Below, piece after piece: positions 42,300 through 49,536 of a stretch of 64,000 nucleotides of DNA; within the stretch, counting starts at the first letter, position 1; every line of letters begins with the position of its first letter. Made by a program: the position numbers and the translations under genes. Below the pieces are notes generated by a model. That model had not been told where the DNA came from. It did no database searches and was given only the letters and a program-made list of their open reading frames with translations. The stretch comes from an uncultured Faecalicatena sp. (GTDB lineage: Bacteria; Bacillota; Clostridia; Lachnospirales; Lachnospiraceae), in the NCBI GenBank assembly GCA_902489075.1, contig CABTYO010000002.1, forward strand, positions 1-64,000, written 5' to 3'.

Positions 42300-43397
42300 A
42301 TGAAGAAAATAGAAATGATGATTATCAGTTTTACAGAGACCGGCAGCACCCTGAATGCTGTCTTGAAAAGTAAGTTTAAGGAGCAGGGGATTCCCTGTGA
42401 AAGTTACAGCACAGAGCGGTTTGCCAGAAGAGACTGCGGGATGCATCCACTTCCGGAAGATATCAAAGCATGGATTGGAGAACACTGGGGAAAGGCAGGG
42501 TTCATTTTTATCGGTGCATCTGGTATAGCCATCCGGTATATCGCTCCGTGGGTCAGAGATAAGTTCACAGATTCTCCAGTAGTTGTCATGGATGAAAAAG
42601 GGAAGTTTGTCATTCCTCTTCTGTCAGGACATGTGGGCGGTGCAGTGGAGATTGCAGCGCAGATATCAGACTGGATTGGGGCAGTCCCGGTGATCACTAC
42701 GGCTACAGATGTGCAGGGGAAATTTGCAGTAGATGTATTCGCAAAAAAGAATGGACTGCAGATTACGGACAGAAGACTTGCCAAGGAGATATCTGCGGCT
42801 GTACTGGAAGGAAAAAAAATCGGTTTTATCAGCAGTCTGCCTGTATCAGGAAAGCTGCCGGAAGAATTAAGGCGATGCAGCAATTCAAAAGAACTGCAAC
42901 AGTATCCGTATGGAATTGCTGTCTCTAACCAGAATGAAGTGGTTGAAGAAGCAGTTTTCGGGAGTTCTAATGTGCTGAGGCTGTATGTGGATCCTGATGA
43001 AAATCCGGAAAAAGTAGTGGTTGGGATTGGCTGCCGTAGAGGGACGAAGAAGGAACAGTTAGAGTGCGGCTTAAAGAATGTGCTTGATAAGAACCAGATC
43101 AGACCCAGTCAGATAGAAGCTTTTGTAAGTATCGAATTAAAAAAGGATGAAGCCGGGCTTCTGGAGCTTGCGGAAGAATATGGAGTACCTTTCCAGACAT
43201 TTTCTGTGGAAGAATTAAAGACGGTCAGTACTGTCAGCAGCCATTCTGCATTTGTGGAACAGACCACAGGTGTGGACAATGTCTGTGAACGCGCGGCCAG
43301 ATACGCCTGTCAGGAGGGAGAAATGCTACAGACGAAGATATGTGAGGCAGGCTGTACATTTGCCCTGGTAAAGAGGACTGTGAGGCTGGCTTTTTAG
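42300..43397 (+). CDS. cbiG: Cobalt-precorrin 5A hydrolase
   Basis: A 365-aa CbiG, which opens the delta-lactone of cobalt-precorrin 5A and releases the two-carbon fragment (acetaldehyde) in anaerobic cobalamin synthesis. It has the N-terminal GHWGKAGFIFIGASGIAIRY and PVVVMDEKGKFVIPLLSGHVGG blocks and the C-terminal CbiG domain VVGIGCRRGTKKEQLECGL and STVSSHSAFVEQTTGVDNVCE. I chose ATG 42300, the start matching the family (MKKIEMMIISFTETG); upstream sequence from 42141 is open but not CbiG-like. No clear Shine-Dalgarno is present. It lies about 12 kb from the main cbi operon, with cbiJ following. Confidence 0.93.
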   Translation: MKKIEMMIISFTETGSTLNAVLKSKFKEQGIPCESYSTERFARRDCGMHPLPEDIKAWIGEHWGKAGFIFIGASGIAIRYIAPWVRDKFTDSPVVVMDEKGKFVIPLLSGHVGGAVEIAAQISDWIGAVPVITTATDVQGKFAVDVFAKKNGLQITDRRLAKEISAAVLEGKKIGFISSLPVSGKLPEELRRCSNSKELQQYPYGIAVSNQNEVVEEAVFGSSNVLRLYVDPDENPEKVVVGIGCRRGTKKEQLECGLKNVLDKNQIRPSQIEAFVSIELKKDEAGLLELAEEYGVPFQTFSVEELKTVSTVSSHSAFVEQTTGVDNVCERAARYACQEGEMLQTKICEAGCTFALVKRTVRLAF

Positions 43398-43437
43398 CCC
43401 GTCGGCGGGAATGAGAATACAGAAAGAGGAATCGAAT

Positions 43438-44241
43438 ATGCAGCAGGAAGATACAAATGCGAATGAGGCAGTGATGCGGATCCTTTTATTTGCAGGTACG
43501 ACGGAAGGACGGCAGCTTGTTCGGGAGTTGAAGGAGCTTCCGGTCTATGTTTACGTGAGCACTGCCACAGAATATGGAAAAGAATGTGCAGAGACGGGCT
43601 GGAATATCAGAACAGAGGCAGGACGGATGGATGAAGCGGAGATGGTCCATTTTATAGGGGAACGCAGGATCGACCTTGTGGTAGATGCGACTCATCCATT
43701 TGCCAGAGTGGTCACAGAGAATATCCAAAATGCCTGCAAAGCCTGCAATGTAGAATATATCCGCTGTCTCAGGGAACAGCAGGAGCTGGACGCGGACGAA
43801 TATGGGCATGTTGTATGGAAGAATTCTGTGGAAGAAGCCGTGGAATATCTCACACAGACAGAGGGAAAAGTACTCATCGCGACCGGAAGCAAAGAATTAA
43901 AGCTTTATACGAGAATTGAAAAGTATCAGGAAAGATGCTGCGCGCGGGTTCTCTCTACGAAGGAAGCGGTGGAGGAAAGCACAGCCCTGGGCTTCAAAGG
44001 ACCGAATTTAATTGCCATGCAGGGACCATTCAGCAGAGAGATGAATATCGCCATGCTTAAATTCACAGGTGCCAGGTATTTTGTGACAAAGGAGTCCGGA
44101 AAGGCAGGAGGATTTGCAGAAAAGGCGGAGGCCGCGAAGGAGACAGGGGCAACACTCATCGTCATTGCAAGACCCCGGGAAAAAGGTGTCAGCCCCCGGC
44201 AGACCGTGCAGAGGATTATAGAAAAAGGACGCTTATCCTAA
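43438..44241 (+). CDS. cbiJ: Cobalt-precorrin-6A reductase
   Basis: A 267-aa CbiJ/CobK that reduces cobalt-precorrin 6A with NADPH. Motifs are ILLFAGTTEGRQLVRELKE, the DATHPFARVVTENIQNAC block, ATGSKEL and MQGPFSREMN, with the C-terminal GVSPRQTVQRIIE. I use ATG 43438, with AGAGGA 7 bases upstream; an alternative ATG at 43474 would start directly at RILLFAG. It forms a pair with cbiG (40-base gap) and is closed by a terminator. No cobalamin riboswitch precedes the pair, unlike the other corrinoid operons here. Confidence 0.93.
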   Translation: MQQEDTNANEAVMRILLFAGTTEGRQLVRELKELPVYVYVSTATEYGKECAETGWNIRTEAGRMDEAEMVHFIGERRIDLVVDATHPFARVVTENIQNACKACNVEYIRCLREQQELDADEYGHVVWKNSVEEAVEYLTQTEGKVLIATGSKELKLYTRIEKYQERCCARVLSTKEAVEESTALGFKGPNLIAMQGPFSREMNIAMLKFTGARYFVTKESGKAGGFAEKAEAAKETGATLIVIARPREKGVSPRQTVQRIIEKGRLS

Positions 44242-44275
44242 AGCGGTGCACCTATAAGGGAGTAATTTTATTACC

Positions 44276-44317
44276 GCAGAACGGCATAGTCTTTTGGCTA
44301 TACCGTTCTGCTTTTTT
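44276..44317 (+). terminator. Terminator after cbiJ
   Basis: GCAGAACGG (44276-44284) pairs with CCGTTCTGC (44303-44311), with an inner ATAG/CTAT stem and one mismatch, followed by TTTTTT. Confidence 0.88.
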
Positions 44318-45046
44318 CTTTGTCTTTCAATAGTCTGCTTGTCCTCGTCCTGTTCCAGTTCCCTGATAAAGTTCCAGACAATTTCTGTCTTCTGTCTGCG
44401 ATGTCCACTGGACTTATCCGACGCGTGGACAATGATTTTCTTCACAAACTCATTGACGATAGTTGGGATTAATTCCCGTATTCCTACATAATTGCGAATA
44501 ACTTCAAAAAACGCTCATGACTGATTGTACCGCTGATGTTGTCCTCATAAATCCGCTTGAAAATACGGTCAAGTTCGGTAAACCGTTTCCTTGCCTGTTT
44601 TAAATCTTTCTCTTGTCATTTTACTGCCTTTTCTACTTTCTTAAACCGCTGCTGATAAACCATGTTTCATTTCGCGCGTAAAAATCATTGAACAAATTAC
44701 GGAATGGGGTAAATTCGTTGTCGCCTTTGTCACTGTCTACTCCGGCGTTAATTGCGATATAGGGAATCTCACGTCCGACAAACGGGTTGCTATATTCATT
44801 ATAGAGAACTTCTTTTCCTTTGTCGGGAGGCGCTTTGCCAGATTCCGCTTTTATGAGCCGTTCCGTTTTATCATAGAGTAGATCAGCGCCGCCGCAGGAG
44901 GTAGATATTTCATAGAATGTGCCGTCTATTTTGTAAGTGACTGTTTCATGCAGCAGTTGCCCTTTTCCGACAGCGGGCGATTTTTGTTTATTGGGAAGTA
45001 TCAAAAACCTCTTGAATTTCCTCTCATTACCTACAACACCGGACAA
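44312..45046 (-). pseudogene. Decayed large serine recombinase (Tn4451-like)
   Basis: The minus strand carries pieces of a large serine recombinase in order but in different frames. First (45046-44633) comes an N-terminal-domain fragment ending IPYIAINAGVDSDKGDNEF then TPFRNLFNDFYARN, a typical catalytic-domain block. Next is RKRFTELDRIFKRIYEDN with ISGTISHERFLKLF (44600-44490), ending at a stop. Then, in another frame, comes the C-terminus VKKIIVHASDKSSGHRRQKT with EIVWNFIRELEQDEDKQTIE (44445-44312). The central part is deleted and at least one frameshift and a stop separate the pieces. The stretch upstream of IPYIAI is foreign to the family and seems fused. It marks one side of a degraded mobile element. 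Confidence 0.8.
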
Positions 45047-45185
45047 GGCGATTTTGCCGAAGTTTTGAGAGAGATTTTACAAATTTTCTTCTTCACTTCT
45101 TAATACGGAAAAGTTTTAGAAATGCCAAAATGATATGGTAAAACAAAAAACGTATGGAATAAACTTCCTAATGTTATTCCGAAAC

Positions 45186-45232
45186 TTGACAGTGTAAAGA
45201 TTAAAAGATATAATATAGACAGTGTAAAGATT
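45186..45232 (+). promoter_or_regulatory. Consensus promoter with two 15-bp operator repeats
   Basis: TTGACA (45186-45191), a 17-base spacer and TATAAT (45209-45214) are a perfect sigma-A promoter for the TetR gene. GACAGTGTAAAGATT occurs at 45188-45202 and 45218-45232, overlapping the -35 element and the start site, 30 bases apart, an arrangement suited to repression by the TetR product. A GGAATAA/TTATTCC repeat lies just upstream (45156-45180). Confidence 0.85.
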
Positions 45233-45247
45233 TATGGAGGGATTTAT

Positions 45248-45868
45248 ATGTTGGAGCAAAAGCAATCTTATCATCACAAGGATTTACGAAACGCTTTGAT
45301 TGAAACAGGAATTGAACTTGTAAGCACAGAGGGAATAAACGCCTTTTCACTAAGAAAGGTAGCTGCGGCTTGCGGGGTTAGCCATGCTGCCCCATACAGC
45401 CACTTTCAAAATAAAGAAGAATTACTAAACGCAATGCAGCTATTTATTACAGAAAGATTTTCTAAATTGTTAGAAGATACCATTGAAAAGAATAGCAATG
45501 ATACAGAGTTACTAAAAGATATGGGAATGGCCTATGTATCTTTCTTTGTAGAAAATCCCTCTTATTTTCAATTTCTGTATGCTCAATCTAATATTAAAAT
45601 TGACTTATCCATGTCAATAACGGATAGTCAAAATTATAAGCCCTTTATTATTTACAAAAATATTGTCAGCAACTTATTGAAACAAGCAAACTATCCAAAA
45701 GAAAAGCAAAATGACATTATCATAACAATATGGGCTTTTATACATGGAGTTGCTGCATTAGCTACCATGAATAACGTGTCTTATGATAATGACTGGAAAC
45801 AGAAAGTAGTTGATTTTATGAACATATTTCAACTTTCTTTTATGAGTGAAACAGGAGATAAAATATGA
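45248..45868 (+). CDS. TetR-family transcriptional regulator
   Basis: A 206-aa TetR/AcrR regulator. The N-terminal helix-turn-helix (ALIETGIELVSTEGINAFSL and RKVAAACGVSHAAPYSHFQN) is followed by an all-helical ligand-binding domain of the WHG type (MAYVSFFVENPSYFQFLYAQ). GGAGGG lies 6 bases before ATG. Its 3' end overlaps the EFR1 gene by four bases (ATGA), so the pair is coupled. The repeats in its promoter suggest autorepression. The AT-rich codon use of both genes differs from the flanking cobalamin genes, in line with arrival on the mobile element around them. Confidence 0.93.
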   Translation: MLEQKQSYHHKDLRNALIETGIELVSTEGINAFSLRKVAAACGVSHAAPYSHFQNKEELLNAMQLFITERFSKLLEDTIEKNSNDTELLKDMGMAYVSFFVENPSYFQFLYAQSNIKIDLSMSITDSQNYKPFIIYKNIVSNLLKQANYPKEKQNDIIITIWAFIHGVAALATMNNVSYDNDWKQKVVDFMNIFQLSFMSETGDKI

Positions 45869-46635
45869 TAGGAATTTATTTTAGTGGAACAGGTAACACG
45901 GAATACTGTTTAGAAAAATTTGTTACTTTATATGATGTTAAGGCTGAAATTGCCCCTTTAGAGGATATTCACACAGTAGAAAAAATAACGCACCATAAAG
46001 ATATCATTTTTGCATATCCCATATATTACAGCAACCTTCCCAAGATAGTAAGAGATTTTATATGCGAGAATTCTGAACTATGGAAAGGAAAACGTATTTT
46101 TATTCTTGCGACAATGGGGCTCTTTAGCGGCGACGGTGCAGGTATAGCTGCACGATTATTTAGAAAGTACGGAGCACAGATATGGGGAGGACTTCATCTA
46201 AAAATGCCAGACTGTATTTGTGATGTAAAAGCACTGAAACGCTCTCCGGCACAAAACAAGCAAATCGTTGCAAAAGCAGAGGAACGCATAAAATTAGCGA
46301 TCAACAATCTAAAAAATGGTACTCCATCTAAAAATGGGTTGAGTTTTTTATGCCATATTGCAGGTCTCTTAGGACAACGGCTTTGGTTTTTGGAAAAAAC
46401 AAAAAAATACTCTGGCAAAATACGTATTGATACAAAGGCTTGTATTAAGTGCGGTCATTGTGTAGCTGTATGCCCTATGAAAAATTTATATTTGTCACAA
46501 AATGAAATCAAAGCAAGAGGGCGCTGTACTTTATGCTATCGGTGTGTAAATCAATGCAACAGTAAGGCAATTACAATTTTGGGAACGAAGGTGGTTTCTC
46601 AGTATTCTGTTTATGATTTACAACAGAACAAGTGA
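45865..46635 (+). CDS. EFR1-family flavodoxin-ferredoxin fusion
   Basis: A 256-aa protein with an N-terminal flavodoxin fold (GIYFSGTGNTEYCLEKF, FAYPIYYSNLPKIVRDF, then ATMGLFSGDGAG) and a C-terminal pair of 4Fe-4S clusters (CIKCGHCVAVCP and CTLCYRCVNQCN). This is the EFR1 layout widespread in Clostridia, thought to carry electrons between ferredoxin-type donors and an unknown partner. It is soluble. It is translationally coupled to the upstream TetR gene, so its expression is probably induced by the TetR ligand. No obvious redox partner is adjacent. Confidence 0.92.
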   Translation: MIGIYFSGTGNTEYCLEKFVTLYDVKAEIAPLEDIHTVEKITHHKDIIFAYPIYYSNLPKIVRDFICENSELWKGKRIFILATMGLFSGDGAGIAARLFRKYGAQIWGGLHLKMPDCICDVKALKRSPAQNKQIVAKAEERIKLAINNLKNGTPSKNGLSFLCHIAGLLGQRLWFLEKTKKYSGKIRIDTKACIKCGHCVAVCPMKNLYLSQNEIKARGRCTLCYRCVNQCNSKAITILGTKVVSQYSVYDLQQNK

Positions 46636-46659
46636 AATTGAGGTGGCGTATTGCAACAA

Positions 46660-46740
46660 GAACAATGAATTTTATATCCAATATGTAAGTCTAAAACCCG
46701 ATTAAGAATGCGGGAAGATACAGAGTTGAAGAACAACGGG
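46660..46740 (+). pseudogene. Remnant of a cysteine-rich KTR protein
   Basis: The frame starting at 46678 reads PICKSKTRLRMREDTELKN, the hallmark of the small cysteine-rich KTR proteins carried by clostridial transposons. The upstream CPxC half and the downstream second CPxC are lost. This piece and the sigma-like one below mark the right side of the degraded element. Confidence 0.65.
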
Positions 46741-46894
46741 ATATTCCACAGTCAGTATGGACACACATATCACTATATATACTTAAATAACTCATATTAC
46801 CAAACGCCTATATGGTTTTATGACCGCATGGGCGCTTGCTGTAATATCCTCTGTTGAGAAGGAATGGGGTGAGTTAGATGATTTATTTGGAAGA

Positions 46895-47026
46895 ATACAA
46901 GGAGCATATCGAATATACTTTTTCTTTGGTTATACCGACGCTCAAATCGGAAAAGAGTATAGGCGAAACAGGTGTAGAGCGAATTACTGGAAGTTAGCAG
47001 CATTAAAACAACTCCGAATGCTATTA
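46895..47026 (+). pseudogene. Remnant of a transposon sigma-70-like regulator
   Basis: The plus-strand frame contains FFFGYTDAQIGKEYRRNRCR followed by ANYWKLAALKQLRML, resembling the region-4 helix-turn-helix of short sigma-like proteins on conjugative transposons. The N-terminal part is missing and the frame runs into an unrelated hairpin. Assigned as a remnant by motif only. Confidence 0.55.
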
Positions 47027-47041
47027 ACATTCGGAGTTGTT
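47007..47041 (-). terminator. Terminator of the PocR-AraC gene
   Basis: AACAACTCCGAATG (47007-47020) pairs perfectly with 47028-47041. On the minus strand the stem is followed by TTTTAATG, so it serves the regulator gene ending at 47124. On the plus strand no T-run follows. Confidence 0.75.
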
Positions 47042-47123
47042 GCACCCTGTTTGTCAGTTGTTAAGTTAATTTGTTTCCAAAACTTCCTTAGCGGTGTTCA
47101 TCTAAGAGGAAACGTTTTTTGGC

Positions 47124-48371
47124 TTACCGGAACTGCTTCGGCGTCAGCCCAGTATATTTCTTAAATACTTTTGAAAAATAGCTCTGATCCTCGAACCCCA
47201 CCGCAACCGCAATATCAATAATGGAAAAGTCGGTATTGGAGAGCAGCCGCTTGCTTTCCTCGATCCGCACCATATTCAGATATTCCTTGAAGGAAGATCC
47301 GGTGGACTGCTTGAACATGGTTGAGAAATAGGAAGGATGCAGATGGACCTGCATGGCAACGTCTTCCAGAGTCAGCGGTTCATTAAAATGCTTCGATATG
47401 TATGTCATCGCCTTCTTGATCAGCTCACTGTTCTGGGAAGGAATATAATTAAACAGGCTTTCCGTAAACGCCTCCACAATCTCCTGAAGCTTAAAACAGA
47501 GCGTATCCATGGAATCGACCTGCTGGATATTCTTTAGAAAATGATTATTCAGCTTCAGAATCGTGTCTGTCTGCGCACCCCCCTCGATCGCCGCCCGGGA
47601 GAGCAGGGAGCAGAGTTCGATTGCCCTGGCCTTTACGATATCCAGACTGTTCCCCTCTGAAAAAAGCACATAACCCAGAAGATCATTCAGGACAGCGTTC
47701 GCCTGGCTGATATCCCCCAGCTTGACCTTGCTGATAAGCTCCTTTTCCTTCTCATAGGGATAAGAATCCGTACTGATATTCTCTTCCTTATACCGCTGGA
47801 TCGATTCATTGATCCGGGACTGCTGCACCAGCTTCTGGTTATTCTGCTTGAGTTCCTCCTTACTCTCATTGATCAGGTTCGCAAACATATAATAAAGAAG
47901 CCTGCTGATATGATTCACCTTTGCCGGAGGCACAATCGGAATACTGGAAGTCTCATCATACAGATCCAGAGCCTCTGTCGTGGAGATCTTATACTTTTTC
48001 GCAATATCCGAGATCAGGATCGAATCCGGGGCATCCATCAGAAAAGGACCGACCAGGATGGACCCCAGAAAAGTCTTCTTGCTGATCAGAGGAAACACAA
48101 TATGGTTCAGCTCCGCATGGCAGGCAAAAATATAAGGCTCGCCCAGTGTAATCGCCTTCTTACTTGCAGAGATGTGCATCTTCTCACAGGTGTCCCCGTC
48201 CGGAAGATAATCCTGGAAACAAAGGCAGAAGTTGGACATAGGCCCGCTCTGGGCCAGAAATTCCCCCTGTTCATCAATGACCTGGATCGGAAGCTGCATA
48301 CAGGCATAAAAGGTATTAGTCATAGCTTTGAGAGTATCTTCAGGCACAATAGAGTATAATAAAGGTTTCAA
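47124..48371 (-). CDS. PocR-domain AraC-family regulator
   Basis: A 415-aa regulator. The N-terminal PocR sensory domain (about 10-165: VIDEQGEFLAQSGPMSNFCLCF, CHAELNHIVFPLISKKTFLG, with conserved Cys and His) is followed by a helical middle and a C-terminal AraC/XylS pair of helix-turn-helix motifs at about 315-415 (LTLEDVAMQVHLHPSYFSTM, SIIDIAVAVGFEDQSYFSKV). PocR domains sense small C1-C3 metabolites and in Salmonella control propanediol use and cobalamin synthesis. Here it is divergent from a corrinoid-protein gene, so it likely activates that gene in response to a methyl donor. ATG 48371 has GGAGGAACG upstream. Confidence 0.92.
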   Translation of the reverse strand: MKPLLYSIVPEDTLKAMTNTFYACMQLPIQVIDEQGEFLAQSGPMSNFCLCFQDYLPDGDTCEKMHISASKKAITLGEPYIFACHAELNHIVFPLISKKTFLGSILVGPFLMDAPDSILISDIAKKYKISTTEALDLYDETSSIPIVPPAKVNHISRLLYYMFANLINESKEELKQNNQKLVQQSRINESIQRYKEENISTDSYPYEKEKELISKVKLGDISQANAVLNDLLGYVLFSEGNSLDIVKARAIELCSLLSRAAIEGGAQTDTILKLNNHFLKNIQQVDSMDTLCFKLQEIVEAFTESLFNYIPSQNSELIKKAMTYISKHFNEPLTLEDVAMQVHLHPSYFSTMFKQSTGSSFKEYLNMVRIEESKRLLSNTDFSIIDIAVAVGFEDQSYFSKVFKKYTGLTPKQFR

Positions 48372-48417
48372 GATCGTTCCTCCGTAAAAATTAAAGTCTT
48401 CATTGTTTTCTCATCCT

Positions 48418-48461
48418 ATTATAAGTGAAAAAAAGAAAAAAGTACATCCGAAAAAAGTACA
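48418..48461. promoter_or_regulatory. Divergent control region with tandem GAAAAAAGTACA
   Basis: GAAAAAAGTACA occurs twice, at 48435-48446 and 48450-48461 (15-base period). A minus-strand -10 TATAAT (48418-48423) for the PocR-AraC gene lies beside it, so a bound protein would cover the -35 region. AraC proteins bind direct repeats, so these may be its own sites. The plus-strand promoter of the corrinoid gene is not clear to me. Confidence 0.55.
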
Positions 48462-48615
48462 AAGTGCCTGTCTTTCATTTATTTTGGGATTCGCAACATT
48501 TGTACAAAGATTCTAAAATAATTACCAGAAACTTAAAATGAAAAAAGATAAAATAGGCATCAGAAACAGCCAAACGGCAAAATTACAGAATACATAAAGT
48601 TGGAGGAATGAAATT

Positions 48616-49257
48616 ATGTCTATTATTCAGGAAATGTCAGAATTTCTGCAAAAGGGAAGAGCTAAGAATGTAAAAGCATTAGTACAGCAGGCTTTGGATG
48701 AGGGAATGGATCCAAAGGAAATCTTGAATGAAGGTCTGTTATCAGGAATGATGATCATCGGAGCAAAGTTCAAGAATAACGAAGTATTTGTACCGGAAGT
48801 TCTGGTTGCAGCAAGAGCCATGAATGCAGGTCTGTCTGTTCTGGAGCCGAAGCTTGTAGAAGTGGGTAACGAGCCGGTTGGTAAGGCTGTGATCGGAACC
48901 GTACAGGGAGACTTACATGATATCGGTAAGAACCTGGTTGTCATGATGCTCAAAGGTGCAGGATTTGAGATCTACGATCTTGGTGTAGATGTTGAGACAT
49001 CCGTATTTATCGACAAAGCAGAGGAAGTCGGAGCAGATGTGATCTGTATGTCAGCACTTCTTACAACAACCATGCCGAAGATGCAGGATTGTGTTGACCA
49101 GCTGAACGAAAAAGGTCTTCGCAATAAGTACATCGTAATGGTAGGCGGAGCACCGGTTAACGACAGCTTTGCCCAGCAGATCGGAGCAGATTACTACACA
49201 CCGGACGCAGCTACAGCAGCAGAAGTTGCAAAGCAGGCAGTACTGGACAGAAAGTAA
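48616..49257 (+). CDS. Corrinoid protein of a methyltransferase system
   Basis: A 213-aa carrier protein of the MtbC/MttC/MtgC type. The N-terminal helical cap domain (about 1-85, GLLSGMMIIGAKFKNNEVFVPEVL split over its helices) is followed by a cobalamin-binding Rossmann domain with the base-off motif D-x-H-x-x-G: H101 in GDLHDIGKN, then CMSALLTTTM and MVGGAPVN. It would carry a methyl group between a substrate methyltransferase and tetrahydrofolate. No substrate-specific methyltransferase of the MttB or MtgB type adjoins it, so its partner must be elsewhere. GGAGGAATG precedes the ATG. A cobalamin riboswitch separates it from the activator gene. Confidence 0.94.
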   Translation: MSIIQEMSEFLQKGRAKNVKALVQQALDEGMDPKEILNEGLLSGMMIIGAKFKNNEVFVPEVLVAARAMNAGLSVLEPKLVEVGNEPVGKAVIGTVQGDLHDIGKNLVVMMLKGAGFEIYDLGVDVETSVFIDKAEEVGADVICMSALLTTTMPKMQDCVDQLNEKGLRNKYIVMVGGAPVNDSFAQQIGADYYTPDAATAAEVAKQAVLDRK

Positions 49258-49269
49258 TCATTTTTAAAT

Positions 49270-49415
49270 CGCAGATACATAGGAAGAAACCAAGGAAACC
49301 GGTGTAAATCCGGTGCAGGCTTGCCCCTACTGTAAACGGAGACGAAGAATATAAGCCATTGTCCAGGACTGGATGAGAAGGCATTCCGAGGATGACCCGT
49401 GAGCCAGGATACTTG
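49270..49415 (+). ncRNA. Cobalamin riboswitch upstream of the corrinoid activator
   Basis: Signature segments of the cobalamin aptamer are present: AAGGAAACCGGTGTAAATCC (with ACCGG/CCGGT stem), GCCCCTACTGTAAACGGAGA and the B12-box-like GAGCCAGGATACTTG at about 49401. A terminator follows at 49485-49509, so the likely mode is premature termination when cobalamin is bound. An open frame through the riboswitch (from 49399) is not translated as part of the gene. Confidence 0.88.
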
Positions 49416-49484
49416 TCAGAATCAGCAGCCTGTCGTGGGTAGGAGACGGGTGCTTGAAAAAAACAGAATCACGAATACATTCGG

Positions 49485-49509
49485 AAACTCTTTTCAAAGG
49501 GTTTTTCTT
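49485..49509 (+). terminator. Riboswitch expression-platform terminator
   Basis: AACTCTTT pairs with AAAGGGTT (one G-U) and continues into TTTTTCTTTTT. It lies between the aptamer and the activator start codon, so it can abort transcription when the aptamer is occupied. Confidence 0.75.
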
Positions 49510-49536
49510 TTTATCAGGAAACAGGAAGGCAGCCAT

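Noticed and set aside
41760..42485. Minus-strand frame of 241 codons across the dismutase repeat
   Set aside because: It is open only because the 60-bp repeat lacks stops in that frame; no start signal or family match.
46820..47164. 114-codon plus-strand frame taken as a complete gene
   Set aside because: Only the middle part resembles a sigma-like protein; the frame ends antisense to the AraC-family gene, so it is a remnant.
49399..49536. 46-codon N-terminal extension of the corrinoid activator
   Set aside because: It lies in the riboswitch and its terminator; the Shine-Dalgarno is at 49523-49529 before ATG 49537.
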